Assembly (NCBI GenBank): GCA_030374805.1
Contig: JARGSG010000026.1
Coordinates: 496,001 to 560,000 of the forward strand
Source: Gracilaria gracilis
Taxonomy: Eukaryota; Rhodophyta; Florideophyceae; Gracilariales; Gracilariaceae
Length of the DNA: 64,000 nt
Direction of reading: 5' to 3'
Shown in pieces: positions 10,515-20,519 of this stretch. Position 1 is the first letter of the stretch; the number at the start of each line of letters is the position of its first letter. A program made the translations under genes and the position numbers. The notes under the pieces were generated by a model. It was not told the DNA's origin. It did not search any database and saw only the letters and a list, made by a program, of their open reading frames with translations.

Positions 10515-11413
10515 CAAGTACACATTAAGAGCAACGTAAGAGAAGTGCGAAAATGTTCAAACAACTGAATAGGTAAACGAAACGATACCATAAATGGTGG
10601 TCAGTAAGTGGAGACTATGGGGACTTCCTTGTTCGAAGTGTTCAGCTTGGAAATTGATTCAGAAAGTTGTTGCATTGTTTTGGTTCCTCATAATACTGAG
10701 ACTAGGCCCACCTCTTTGAGGCATTGATTCATCATATCGGAGCTGCGAAGGACTGAACTGAAGTGATCTTAAATTGGGAGTATTGAGATGCGTGCAAAAC
10801 TTACGGAAAGAAGCTGCTTTCGAGTGTGCGGCTAGACCAAGATGCAATGCTTGTTTGACTATAGGGCTCCCAAAGTGGGTGCGCGACTAGAGGGGAGCAT
10901 TCGTACGAGCTTGCTTGCCTGTTCAAGAATGGCACCGCGGTGCACCTTGCGGCGGTGGACGTTGCAGAAACTGTTCACGATCTGATCCAAATAGATACAG
11001 AATATGGTTTGGCATTTGGGACTTTTCACCAATGTGGTGCAACACGTCGCTGCCCTCCACCGCGGATGTTGGTTCGCCAGCATCATCATGTTGGCCCGAT
11101 GCATCGGGCCATACACAGCACACCACGTATGCATCCTTCATCGTTTCCCTCTGCTTGTGTAACTTTACCATTCTACGCGGCACGCAAGCTCGTTGTCCAG
11201 CGCCGTCCTCGAGCAAATCCCGTCCGCCCTTCTTAAAGTTACGCCGCCCTCACGAAACGTATTATCGCGGCCGACCAGCCAAGTCTCAAACCTTGGCCCA
11301 TCATCGACGCCAAACCGTTAACGCTCTCCCTTTACAGCACGGGAATCCCTCGGTTTCCCCCCTGAAAACCTTGTACTACTTCGCTGAGCTTCGTTTCTCT
11401 TTTCGTTTGCGAT
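10515..11413. other. intergenic region with a possible unresolved small minus-strand gene
   Basis: I see no gene I can name. Minus-strand frames at 11216-10923 and 11134-10859 are open, and the latter ends in a protein-like stretch (FCNVHRRKVHRGAILEQASK). A donor-like GTAAAG and an acceptor-like GAACAG occur between them, so a small spliced gene is possible but unproven. The right edge is the UFD1 promoter. Confidence 0.35.
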
Positions 11414-12367
11414 ATGTGGGGAGGTAACGGTTTCCCGTTTGGAGGCCACTTTGGAGATGATGCTTACGAACAGGCTGCGGCACCGCCTGGAGCGTTCACT
11501 CGACAGTTCCGCTGTTACCCGGTTTCGTTCATCGACAAATCCGAACTGGAAAACGGTGACAAAATCGTGCTACCTCCGTCAGCTCTTGACTTCTTGGCGC
11601 GGCTCAACATTGCGTTTCCAATGTTGTTCCAGTTGGAATCGCGCGAAGGAAGGAAGACCCATTGCGGTGTACAGGAGTTCATCGCCGAGGAAGGCCATGC
11701 CAATGTGCCATACTGGCTCATGCAGAACCTGCTTGTATCTGAGGGTGGCATGATCACCATTCGAAACGCAAACCTCCCCAAGGGAAACTTTGTCAAGTTT
11801 CAGCCGCAAACATCAGACTTTCTCAAGATCTTCAACCCAAAAGCCGTTCTAGAAGCTACGTTGCGTAACTTCACATGCCTTACCAAAGGAGACTCTATCG
11901 CAATCAACTATAACAATAAGGTTTATCACATCGACGTATTGGAAGTGGCACCAGGAGATGCCATATCGATCATCGAGACGGATGTAAACGTCGAGTTTGC
12001 TGCCCCAAAGGACTATGTCGAGCCGGAGGCGCCCAAACCCAACAACGTACCGGGGCGACCCAGCGCGGGCATAAAAATGGGTCAATCAAATGTCGATCAA
12101 TCTTCGCGACTCAAGGATCGATTAGAGCTGCTTAAGAAGAGAATGCCAGTAGATGAAGATAGTGACTCGAGCGATGATGACAAGGCGCCTCAACAGCCGT
12201 CGTTCCCTGGTTCTGGACAGACACTGAAGACCAGCACTAAGACAGGCGGTCTTGTGTTTGGTGGCCCTTCCACAAACACGACTACGAATGATGGGTCGAA
12301 GGGTGACGATGAAAAGGAGAAGAAGCCATTCGTGGCGTTCGGTGGCCAGGGTAGGTCATTAAGATAG
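11414..12367 (+). CDS. UFD1: ubiquitin fusion degradation protein 1 (Cdc48/p97 cofactor)
   Basis: UFD1 pairs with NPL4 to recruit ubiquitylated proteins to the Cdc48/p97 segregase for ER-associated and nuclear degradation. The protein has 317 residues; its ATG at 11414 gives MWGGNGFPFGGHF. The UT3 (double-psi barrel plus second subdomain) covers residues about 20-195. Key family strings are FRCYPVSF, GDKIVLPPSALD, FPMLFQLES, HCGVQEFIAEEGHANVPYW, GNFVKFQPQTSDFLKIFNPKAVLEATLRNF, CLTKGD and YHIDVLEV. The C-terminal third is acidic and Gly/Thr-rich with a terminal GGQGRSL-like patch, where UFD1 proteins carry p97- and NPL4-binding motifs. It is intronless here, and no key residue appears lost. 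Confidence 0.97.
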   Translation: MWGGNGFPFGGHFGDDAYEQAAAPPGAFTRQFRCYPVSFIDKSELENGDKIVLPPSALDFLARLNIAFPMLFQLESREGRKTHCGVQEFIAEEGHANVPYWLMQNLLVSEGGMITIRNANLPKGNFVKFQPQTSDFLKIFNPKAVLEATLRNFTCLTKGDSIAINYNNKVYHIDVLEVAPGDAISIIETDVNVEFAAPKDYVEPEAPKPNNVPGRPSAGIKMGQSNVDQSSRLKDRLELLKKRMPVDEDSDSSDDDKAPQQPSFPGSGQTLKTSTKTGGLVFGGPSTNTTTNDGSKGDDEKEKKPFVAFGGQGRSLR

Positions 12368-13402
12368 CTTCGCCAAGTATACGTTGTGTAAATGCGTAGG
12401 CTAACATGTGTCGAATGAGTTGAGCACATTCCCTTGGCTCACCCTTCATGCACGCCGTGATGTCATAACTCTCCCATCGTCACCTCTGATACCACAATTT
12501 TGTTTCTACAGCACTTTGAGCCAAGCTTTTGTCCTTCGAGTGGACGCGACTTCCTCGCAGCTGCGCTTTGTGTGAACTGATACCAGCTTCCCCCGTTTTC
12601 GGACTGTTGTCGTCGCCGTTTCGAACTCTTATCAGCGGTTTAACTCTGGCTTTCAGTCTTTCTGGGCGCTCCCCTTCGCAGCTCCCACCGTTTCGTCGCG
12701 TGGTCTGTGTTTTTCCCAGCATTCTAGCGGCTGCAAAGTACAAACCTCATGATGCCTTCGATAAGACCCACGCGGAAACTTCGAAAACTGCAGCACTTTA
12801 TCAAGAACGCACCGTCTGTCACGCATCTCGGGCATTTTTTCAAAGTAGCAGTGGCAAAGCATCGTCGAATAATGTCAGTTCCGCAGTCAGTAGTCAAACT
12901 TTGATCGCAATCTTCATCGGCTTTTGACTATTGAAGGGAATAAAGACTGCAACAATTCGCACACACACTGGAAAGGCATCTCTTGACTGCTTTTTGACAT
13001 ACAGAAGCCTCACTGTACTACTCACTGAAGTTGCTTGTTTCCTTTCTTTAGCGATTCACTCGTCTCGCCAAAGTTGTTGCGAACTTTTGTCAGCAACGTG
13101 TTGCGTATCCTTCGGTTTTGCACTCAGCCTCTTGGACCTTTTCGGCAAAAGATCATAGAAGAGGAAGTTGTGATGCTGCATACAGATTCTGGGCACTGGC
13201 ACGTACTCGTTCATGTTTGTCGTGTTCTCGCTGCAAACTTGAGGCCTTCACAACATGGCTTGTGGTTGGCTTGATGGACGGCTGGGTTGTTTGCATACAC
13301 AAAAAGCGTTTGTTGAGAAACAAAAATGGATTGATAGAAAGACATGTTTACATAAACAATAGTGAAACAAGAGCAAGCATTCGGTGCGTGCGCAGATGAG
13401 CG
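12368..13402. other. intergenic region with one tiny candidate frame
   Basis: A 51-codon frame at 12749-12904 (MMPSIRPTRKLRKLQHFIKN at its start) is strongly basic and could be a micro-protein, but nothing supports it beyond composition. Other frames here look like chance. The region is the 3' flank of UFD1 (plus) and GGPP synthase (minus). Confidence 0.4.
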
Positions 13403-14503
13403 CTAGTTATTCCGAGAAATGATGAAGTCGGCAAGCGCGAAAAGCGTTCGAGCGCGTTCGCCATAGGGAGCAAGACTCTCCTTCGCCTGTTGAATAAGTG
13501 CTTGCGCCTGCTTCTTTGAGCCGTCAAGGCCGAGCAGTCTTGGATACGTAGCCTTATCGGTAGCAAGATCCTTTCCAGCAGTCTTGCCAAGCACCTCGGT
13601 GCTCTGCGTAATATCCAGCACGTCGTCGGCGATCTGGAAGGCAAGCCCCGTCTTGACTGCGAATTCGCTGACGCGACGAACGTCGTCCGCGGAGGCTCCG
13701 CCTAGAATGGCGCCGCATGCGACGCTGACGCGCAGTAGAGCGGCGGTCTTGTGGGTATGGATCCAGGTGAGGGTGTCGATGGAAATGTCGGAACGCCCCT
13801 CCGACTTGATGTCCATGACCTGGCCGCCGGCCAAGCCCTGTGGCCCCACACTGTTGGTGAGCAGCGCGAGCACCTCGACGACGCGCGCCGGATCGACGGA
13901 GCGGGTATTGCGCGCCACGTACTCGAAGGCATAGGACAGCAAGGCATCGCCCGCCAGAATGGCAATGTCCTCGCCGTACACCTTGTGGTTGGTGGGTTTG
14001 CCGCGACGAAAGTCGTCGTTGTCCATGCTAGGCAAGTCATCGTGGATCAAGCTCATGGTGTGAATCATCTCGACGGCAAGCGCGGCCGGCATGACGGGCG
14101 CCAGCTGCGCGCGCTCCCCGGCAAACATCTGGAAGGCGGCAATGGCCAGGATGGGGCGAATGCGCTTGCCGCCCGCCAGCAACGAGTAGCGCATGGCGCT
14201 GACCAGCGTCTCGGTGCGACCGTCGGTGAGCTGCAAACAGGCCTCCAACTGCTCGTCCACGCGGCGCTTATTGAGCACGAGGTACTCTCGCAGCGCGGCA
14301 GCCGACAGCGCGGGCGTCGGCGGCGGCGGCGGCGATGACGATGACGATGACGATGACGACGAAGCAGCGTGCTGCGGCGGCGGGGTGACGCGGCGGCGCG
14401 CAACGGCAAGCGGCGCAACGGGCGCGCGGCTGGCGCGCGGCTTTCGCGCCACGCGGCGCGGCGCGCGCAGCGGCACGCAGTGCGCGAACGACGGCAGCAG
14501 CAT
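13403..14503 (-). CDS. GGPS: geranylgeranyl diphosphate synthase, plastid-targeted
   Basis: A trans-prenyltransferase that condenses IPP with allylic diphosphates to make GGPP for chlorophyll side chains, carotenoids and prenylquinones. From the ATG at 14503 the protein has 366 residues, close to plant plastid GGPPS. Residues 1-60 form a transit-like leader (MLLPSFAHCVPLRAPRR, Arg/Ala/Ser-rich) ending in a Ser10-Pro5 run encoded by a TCG/TCA microsatellite. The catalytic core has GGKRIRP, the first Asp-rich motif HDDLPSMDNDDFRRG (about 153-167), a GDALLSYAFEY stretch, GQVMDI, and the second motif FQIADDVLD (about 290). Two small residues before the first DD motif fit a GGPP-length product. 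Upstream in-frame Met at 14614 is a possible alternative start. It is divergent from the aspartokinase gene. Confidence 0.95.
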   Translation of the reverse strand: MLLPSFAHCVPLRAPRRVARKPRASRAPVAPLAVARRRVTPPPQHAASSSSSSSSSSPPPPPTPALSAAALREYLVLNKRRVDEQLEACLQLTDGRTETLVSAMRYSLLAGGKRIRPILAIAAFQMFAGERAQLAPVMPAALAVEMIHTMSLIHDDLPSMDNDDFRRGKPTNHKVYGEDIAILAGDALLSYAFEYVARNTRSVDPARVVEVLALLTNSVGPQGLAGGQVMDIKSEGRSDISIDTLTWIHTHKTAALLRVSVACGAILGGASADDVRRVSEFAVKTGLAFQIADDVLDITQSTEVLGKTAGKDLATDKATYPRLLGLDGSKKQAQALIQQAKESLAPYGERARTLFALADFIISRNN

Positions 14504-15115
14504 CTCAAGCAGCGGGCGCGACGCGGGGCGCGTCGCTACGCGCGGCAGCCGCGCACATGGCGCGCCGCCGTTATGATAGCGGCTGAGGCGCAAGCGCGCG
14601 AAGCGCCGCCGCATCGCGCCGCATCGGCGCGGGAATGAGCGGCTGCAAACAGCCGCCAGCCAGCGCCGTCGAGAGCGGCGTGCGCGCAGCTCGCGCGCGC
14701 GCGCGCGCGCGCTGTGCCACCGCCGCACCACCCGCGCCGCGCCTCCGCCGCGCGCCGCCAGCCCAGCGCGTGGCGCGCACAGCGAGCACAGCGAGCACAG
14801 AGCGCACGCGTGGCGGAGCTGTGGGGGCGCCAATCTCGCGCCGTTGTGCGCGATGATCATCTGTCATGTGATGCAGTGCGCATCGGCTGCTCCTCTTCGC
14901 CAGCGCGCATCTGACGGCGGGCGCGAATGCGCATCCAAACACATCGCGCCGTGGCTGTTGCTCGCTCCAGTCGCTCGCGACGTCCACCGCCGCCACCGCC
15001 GCCGCCGCCGCCGCCGCCACCGTCGTCGCCGCCACCGTCGTCGCCGCCACCGTCGTCGCCGCTGCCGCCGCCGCCGCGCTGCTCGTCGCGCCTTCGTCGG
15101 CCCGTGGCGTCTCCC
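14504..15115. promoter_or_regulatory. shared bidirectional promoter of GGPS and AK-HSDH, with CG and CCG repeats
   Basis: About 610 bp separate the two plastid-enzyme start codons. It contains a 21-nt alternating CG tract (14692-14712), which could adopt Z-DNA, and a CCG/CCA/TCG trinucleotide array (about 14984-15078). Near 15018-15062 the array repeats a roughly 15-bp unit of the form CCACCGTCGTCGCCG three times. The array could instead be translated as poly-Pro if AK-HSDH starts at 14927. Co-regulation of the pair is inference. Confidence 0.5.
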
Positions 15116-17860
15116 ATGTCCGCGTTTGTGTCGCCGCTGCCGCTTCGCCGCAGCGTCCGCCCCGCGCGCACAATGCGCGCGCCGCCGCCGCCGCCTCCGC
15201 GCGCGCCGTTCGCCGCCGCGCGCCGCGATCCGCCGCCGTCCATGCCGCTGCCGCCGCGCGCCGCTTCGCCGTCCGACGCGGCGTCGGCGCCGCCGCGCTC
15301 CGCGTGGACCGTGCACAAGTTCGGCGGCTCGTCGCTAGCGGACGCTTCGTGCATGGGCCGCGTGGCCGACATCATCGCGTCGTGCGCCGCCGCGTCGTCC
15401 AAGCTGCTCGTCGTTGTGTCGGCCGCTGCCGGCGTCACCGACGCCATGCACGCCGTTGTCACTGCTGCCGCTTCGCGCGATCCGCACGCGCATTACGCCG
15501 AGCAGCTGCAGCTTGTTGCCGACACGCATCGCCGCCTGGCCGAGCAGCTGCTTCCCGACGAGGCGCGCGACGCCTTTTTGGCCACCCTCACCGCCAATAT
15601 CAAGGACCTCGTCGACCTGCTGCGCGCCACCTGGATTGCGCGCTCCGTGTCTGACCGCATCCGCGATCTCATCGTGGGACATGGCGAGCTGTGGTCTGCT
15701 CAGTTGCTGTGGGCTCTGTGCCGCTCGCGCCACCGCCTTGTGTGCTCGTGGATGGACTCGCGCGATGTGCTCGTCGCCCGCCCGAGCGAGACGTCTATCA
15801 ACCGAAAGATTGTCTTGAACGACCCTAGCAAACCGCTTCTGTTCGACTGGCTGCGATCCAACCCCACTGACGTCGTCATTGCTACGGGCTATATCTGCCA
15901 GGATAGCGAGGGCGTTCCTTCTACTCTTGGTCGCAACGGCTCGGATTACTCCGCCTCGGCCTTTGCTAGTCTCTTGTCTGCCGTCGAGCTCAATATCTGG
16001 ACAGACGTTGACGGCGTATACTCTGCAGACCCGCGCGTTGTCAACGACGCCATTGTCATCCCGGACATGAGCTACAAAGAGGCCGCTGAGCTCGCCTACT
16101 TTGGAGCAAAGGTACTGCATCCTGACACAATGGCACCTATTATTGAGACCGGTATCCCCATGCGCATTCGAAATACATTCAACAAGGATTTCCCTGGTAC
16201 TCTTGTGCGGGAGACTGACATGCCGGCAGATCGTGCCTCCGCTCAGTATGAATACGCTACCCGAGACATGGCGGGCGTTAAGGGCTTTACCACTGTCCAA
16301 GATGTTTCCATTGTCAATATCGAGGGTACGGGAATGATCGGTGTGCCTGGTATTGCGTCGCGTGCCTTTCAGGCTCTCTTCTCCGAAAACGTGTCTGTCA
16401 TTCTTATCGCTCAGGCCAGTTCTGAGTTTTCGATATGTATTGCCATTCCCTCTACACAACGTGTGGTGGCCACAAAGTCTATTACGCGCGCTTTTAGGCC
16501 AGAACTCGCAGATGGACTCATCTCAACTGTGTCTTCAATACCCGATTGTAGTATTCTGGCCATGGTCGGTGAGCAGATGCAGCAGCGACCGGGTGTTTCA
16601 TCTCGCTTGTTTGCCTCGCTGACGCGAGCCGGTGTTAATATTGTTGCAATGGCTCAGGGCTCGTCGGAACACAACATTTCCGTAGTGGTGGATGCGAAGA
16701 GCGAGAGTCGGGCACTCAGAGCAGCGCACGCCTCCTTCTACCTTTCTGACCAGACGGTGTCCTTGGGACTCATTGGCCCTGGACTTGTCGGCAGCGCTTT
16801 CCTCGAGCAGATTCAAAGCCAACTTGAGACGCTTGAGAAACAGTTTTCTGTGGATTTGAGAGTGAGAGGTATTGCCACATCAAGCAAAATGGTGTTTGGC
16901 GAACCTATAGAGCTTAATGACCAGGCCTGGAAGGGTTCCCTCAAGTCTGACAAGGCCGAACCACTTGACTTGGATTCGTTCGCTGACCGTATTCAAGACA
17001 TTGCATTGCCCCATGCAGTTATCTGCGACTGTTCAGCTTCAGAAGAAGTATCTGCATACTATGAGAAATGGTTAAAGAGGGGTATCCATATTATAACTCC
17101 AAACAAGAAAGCAAACAGTGGACCACTGCATTACTACCGTGCCATGAGGACAGCCCAACGTCGCTTCAATTCTCATTTCTTATATGAAGCGAATGTGGGT
17201 GCTGGGCTCCCAATCATATCATCGATTCGCGATTTGCTACGCACTGGTGATAAGTTCTTGGAAATCGAGGGCATCTTCTCAGGAACTCTGAGTTTCATAT
17301 TCAACGAGTTCGATGGTTCCGTACCGTTCTCTGCAATCGTCTCCAAAGCAAAGGCCAATGGATACACTGAACCTGATCCACGGGACGATTTGAGCGGAAT
17401 GGACGTTGCTAGAAAGGTCGTGATTGTGGCGAGAGAGATTGGTATCAAGGTCGAACTTGACCAGGTTCCTGTGGAAAGCCTTGTTCCCAAGGAATTACAG
17501 GGAAGCGATGTGTCTGTGGAAGAATTTATGAAACGCCTTCCCGAATCTGACAGCGGTCTCACGTCTATGGCCAACGAGGCAAAAGAAGCCGGAGAACTGT
17601 TGCGGTATGTGGGTGTTGTCGATTGCAAGAACAGGAGGTGTGCTGTCGAACTTCGTCGGTATTCTGAGAGTCATCCCTTCGGAAGACTGCGAGGGTCGGA
17701 CAACATCGTGTCGTTCCGGACCATGCGTTACAATGCCCAACCTCTTGTTGTCCAGGGCCCTGGAGCCGGTGCAGATGTCACAGCTGCTGGTGTCTTCGGG
17801 GATCTCCTGCGCCTCGCTGGGTATCTCGGGGCCCCTTCCAGCGAAGATGATGCAAGCTAA
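15116..17860 (+). CDS. AK-HSDH: bifunctional aspartokinase-homoserine dehydrogenase, plastid-targeted
   Basis: Catalyses the first (Asp to aspartyl phosphate) and third (aspartate semialdehyde to homoserine) steps toward Thr, Met and Ile. From the ATG at 15116 it has 914 residues, close to plant AK-HSDH (about 911). Residues 1-60 are a leader (MSAFVSPLPLRRSVRPA) with an early Phe as in red algal transit peptides. The kinase begins at KFGGSSLADASC (about 68) and includes TGYICQDSEGVPSTLGRNGS and the DVDGVYSADPR stretch. Two ACT regulatory domains (about 389-545; VSVILIAQASSE, VNIVAMAQGSSE) suggest Thr feedback. The dehydrogenase starts at LIGPGLVGS (about 551), then TPNKKANSGP, YEANVGAGLPIISS and GYTEPDPRDDLSGMDVARK. 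An in-frame upstream ATG at 14927 would add a poly-Pro tract; I judge it less likely. Confidence 0.96.
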   Translation: MSAFVSPLPLRRSVRPARTMRAPPPPPPRAPFAAARRDPPPSMPLPPRAASPSDAASAPPRSAWTVHKFGGSSLADASCMGRVADIIASCAAASSKLLVVVSAAAGVTDAMHAVVTAAASRDPHAHYAEQLQLVADTHRRLAEQLLPDEARDAFLATLTANIKDLVDLLRATWIARSVSDRIRDLIVGHGELWSAQLLWALCRSRHRLVCSWMDSRDVLVARPSETSINRKIVLNDPSKPLLFDWLRSNPTDVVIATGYICQDSEGVPSTLGRNGSDYSASAFASLLSAVELNIWTDVDGVYSADPRVVNDAIVIPDMSYKEAAELAYFGAKVLHPDTMAPIIETGIPMRIRNTFNKDFPGTLVRETDMPADRASAQYEYATRDMAGVKGFTTVQDVSIVNIEGTGMIGVPGIASRAFQALFSENVSVILIAQASSEFSICIAIPSTQRVVATKSITRAFRPELADGLISTVSSIPDCSILAMVGEQMQQRPGVSSRLFASLTRAGVNIVAMAQGSSEHNISVVVDAKSESRALRAAHASFYLSDQTVSLGLIGPGLVGSAFLEQIQSQLETLEKQFSVDLRVRGIATSSKMVFGEPIELNDQAWKGSLKSDKAEPLDLDSFADRIQDIALPHAVICDCSASEEVSAYYEKWLKRGIHIITPNKKANSGPLHYYRAMRTAQRRFNSHFLYEANVGAGLPIISSIRDLLRTGDKFLEIEGIFSGTLSFIFNEFDGSVPFSAIVSKAKANGYTEPDPRDDLSGMDVARKVVIVAREIGIKVELDQVPVESLVPKELQGSDVSVEEFMKRLPESDSGLTSMANEAKEAGELLRYVGVVDCKNRRCAVELRRYSESHPFGRLRGSDNIVSFRTMRYNAQPLVVQGPGAGADVTAAGVFGDLLRLAGYLGAPSSEDDAS

Positions 17861-19577
17861 GTTAATATTCTCTTACACAGCGAAAATAAAACTTGAAACG
17901 CCGAACAAGCAGGTGGTATGAGTGAATTGAAGACAACCCCAAGTTAGTCCTGCAATGGGTACAAAGGTACACATCAGGGCCCAAACCAACAAGTGCAAAC
18001 CCATGAATCTTAGTACAATAGGTAGCGGCCATGCGATGTTTCCTAGTAATGTCCAGTTGGAACTACTCTGAAGAGTAGTTCTGGAATGCCTGAGTGTTAT
18101 GCCCTTCGGATTTCACGGCAAATGGTCCATGTTTTCTGTTAGTTTCATCCAAAGGCTTTCCAAACAGGATACCAACACCTTGCGACATGCACGCCATATA
18201 GATAGTATAGCTGTCTATAGCATTTCCTTGGCCGCAGCACATCTGTTACTGCGGCCCCGTTTCCTCAGCCCGACTTCACAGAATCGAAGACCATTTGTGA
18301 CTCACCTTCCAACGTATTTTCCCCGTTCATGATGTCCTGCCACAGAAAGTCGGTATTTGAGTAGGGAACGCCGCTCTTCTACAGTACACTGTACTGACAA
18401 CTCGCGTCACATGACTGCAAGCCGAGCAACCTCGTACATGCCCCATGGTATCTTTAGCGAATACATCCCCAGTGGTCGGCAAGGCGTTTCGGCCTCTTTG
18501 AGGGAGACGTGTAGGCCCTTCATATTGGAATAGGAAACTTTCGTTCACAACATTGAAGAAGAAATAGAACACAGTTCCACTTTTAATTCATCTGCGCGGT
18601 CCACTCGTTTCCCCCCGGCACAACTTCTTAAAGTTGATGAGGCAAGTCTTCTCATCTCTTCTCGACGAGAAGTTGCCGTGGTAAGGTTACCCCTCGAATT
18701 TCTTTGTCAGGCCAGGCGCAGTTCACTTCGATTCGAAACCTTATTGCTTCTTCATGTTATTGTTAGTAAGTTACTTTCTTCCCTTGTTTGGCCTACAGTC
18801 GCCTGTTTCAAGGTCTCAGTAGAATACTACGCAAGGTTCTATCATGGTTCTACATAATACAGTATCCCGTAATGAACGAGAATTGTCCAAACAAGCCTTT
18901 AGCCTAGCGCTATTGCAGCATCCATCATTGGAAACCCTCACGACGATGGGGGCCATAAAGATGATAATCATTCCCAGTGACCATGTGTTTCTTGACCGGA
19001 TCGCATCCGTTCGCCACCAGATACACCAAACGTGGCTCACGTTGGAGACGGAACAGGAGCTGCTCTCCATATCCACCATAAGGGCATTCACTCGACCATA
19101 CTCTGCCAAGGCCTCGCCTCTAAAACAAGTCCACGCGGCGCGGTATGTTCAGACAGTATTCGCGCCCTCGCACCGCTCCCAGAGCACTAGCAAGGATACG
19201 CAGGATAGAACGTGTCGGTGCGTTGTTCTTGGGAGGGTAAGCGGAGTCGGGAGAGGGTCATGCTGTGGTTCTGTGCGTCTGCGGCAGACGATTCGAAGCT
19301 CATGAGCAGGGCACAGCGACGGGACACTCTAAAATTGGCACCGATGAAGACGATGGTCAGAAGCGTCGGTTCTTGCGGTCAGGTGTGTTGCACATGGAAC
19401 TGTTGCCGAGACACATCCCAGAAGAGAACATGTGAAACCACTCCATTGCCGTTGTCATTGCAGCCGTAGCATAGACGTAACGTATCCACAAGGAACCAAC
19501 AATCTACATTCAAAAGACACAGAATGATTACATTAACGCCTCAGCTATATGAAGAGCAGCATCAACACACAAGCACC
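17861..19577. other. gene-poor region with two competing weak coding candidates
   Basis: The first 700 bp show no gene; a short palindrome, CTTCTCGACGAGAAG, lies at about 18658-18672. At 18816-19305 two weak models compete. One is an unspliced plus frame of 153 codons from 18844. The other is a minus two-exon model (19303-19200 and 19119-18816; donor GTATCC, acceptor TTTTAG) giving about 135 residues that begin MSFESSAADAQNHSM and contain one hydrophobic stretch. I recognise neither. Confidence 0.3.
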
Positions 19578-20519
19578 TCACTCGCTTTGGGTGGGGTTAG
19601 GCCAGGTGAGCGCTTCCCTACCTATCCGTTCAACCCATTCAGAGTGTTTGGTAGAAGTCCATGTGGCAGTTCCACCCATATCAAGATCATCCATAATCTG
19701 ATCAGGTGCCAAGTACTCTTGAAGTATATGCTTGTCCTTACCATCAATGGCCCTAATTCTGGCTTTTAGCTTGCTTCCCATGATGGTTGTGATGATACCA
19801 ATTATCCCTTTTAAGAAGAAGGGGGGATGGCACACGAGAATTGCTGCAACGCGAACGGGAAACGTCTGCGAGAAAGCGTTTTGTATCTCTCCCGGCAGTC
19901 TGAGATCCAAGTTGCGGAATTTGATATTGGTAAAGTCATGCACTATGATTACACCATGCGTTTGTGCGGCTGGATAGGTGCGCAGTGTCCACTCCAAGAC
20001 GGTTGCGAGAGTTCGTACAGTGTCCAGCGCAGAGTAGGTCGACGGGTCATGGCGGGCCAGTCGCACGTTTATGACAGGGCGTTGATCTACATCAGTATGT
20101 CCAGTGACGAAGCCAAATCGCGATTGTAACTGCTTCTGCGTGGACCGCAAGCGCTCCGTCTTATCGGTGGACGCGGCCAGTCTTTGTTTCCACGTTAAGA
20201 AGTTTGACATGAGCTGTTCGGCACGTTTTATATCTCCCTTTCTGGCTCTCAGCGCCGCAAGCAACCAGAACGCGTCGGCGTTTGCAACGGCCTGCTTCCC
20301 AGACTGTGCTGCAGATTGTCGGAGCGCTTGCACCAGCTTCTCTTCCTCTTGGGCAGGGCGCACGAATGGAGAGGACAAATCTGCGCGAGTGACATGTGCA
20401 AGCGTGTCGACTGCGTGGTTGGCGGAGATGGAACGGAAAGTGTGCAGCATGGCGGTCACGCCTGTGGGCGGGGCATTTTGCTCCAGATGGGAGACGTCTT
20501 CAGTTTGTTCGGAGCCCAT
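19578..20519 (-). CDS. CRAL-TRIO (Sec14-like) lipid-binding protein
   Basis: A predicted hydrophobic-ligand transfer protein of 313 residues, starting MGSEQTEDVSHLEQ. The N-terminal part has the CRAL-TRIO-N helical arrangement: ADAFWLLAALRARKGDIKRAEQLMSNFLTWKQRL. The lipid-binding domain follows, with PVINVRLARHD, HGVIIVHDFTNIKFRNLDLR, an AFSQTFPVRVAAILVCHPPFFLKGIIGIITTIM stretch (the canonical FPxRxxxxxxxNxPxxF position, with CHPPFF) and LDMGGTATW at the end. The C-terminal GG lies where Sec14 proteins have their conserved LPxEyGG motif. The ligand is unknown; phosphoinositide, tocopherol-like or other isoprenoid cargo are options. The start codon is the first ATG of the frame. It is divergent from the LURP-one-like gene. 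Confidence 0.9.
   Translation of the reverse strand: MGSEQTEDVSHLEQNAPPTGVTAMLHTFRSISANHAVDTLAHVTRADLSSPFVRPAQEEEKLVQALRQSAAQSGKQAVANADAFWLLAALRARKGDIKRAEQLMSNFLTWKQRLAASTDKTERLRSTQKQLQSRFGFVTGHTDVDQRPVINVRLARHDPSTYSALDTVRTLATVLEWTLRTYPAAQTHGVIIVHDFTNIKFRNLDLRLPGEIQNAFSQTFPVRVAAILVCHPPFFLKGIIGIITTIMGSKLKARIRAIDGKDKHILQEYLAPDQIMDDLDMGGTATWTSTKHSEWVERIGREALTWPNPTQSE

Noticed and set aside
14571-15462. Minus-strand Gly/Arg/Ala-rich frames across the CCG array
   Set aside because: Antisense of the trinucleotide array and of the aspartokinase gene; no family features.
15335-16459. A 374-codon minus-strand frame
   Set aside because: Lies wholly inside the conserved aspartokinase coding region on the other strand.
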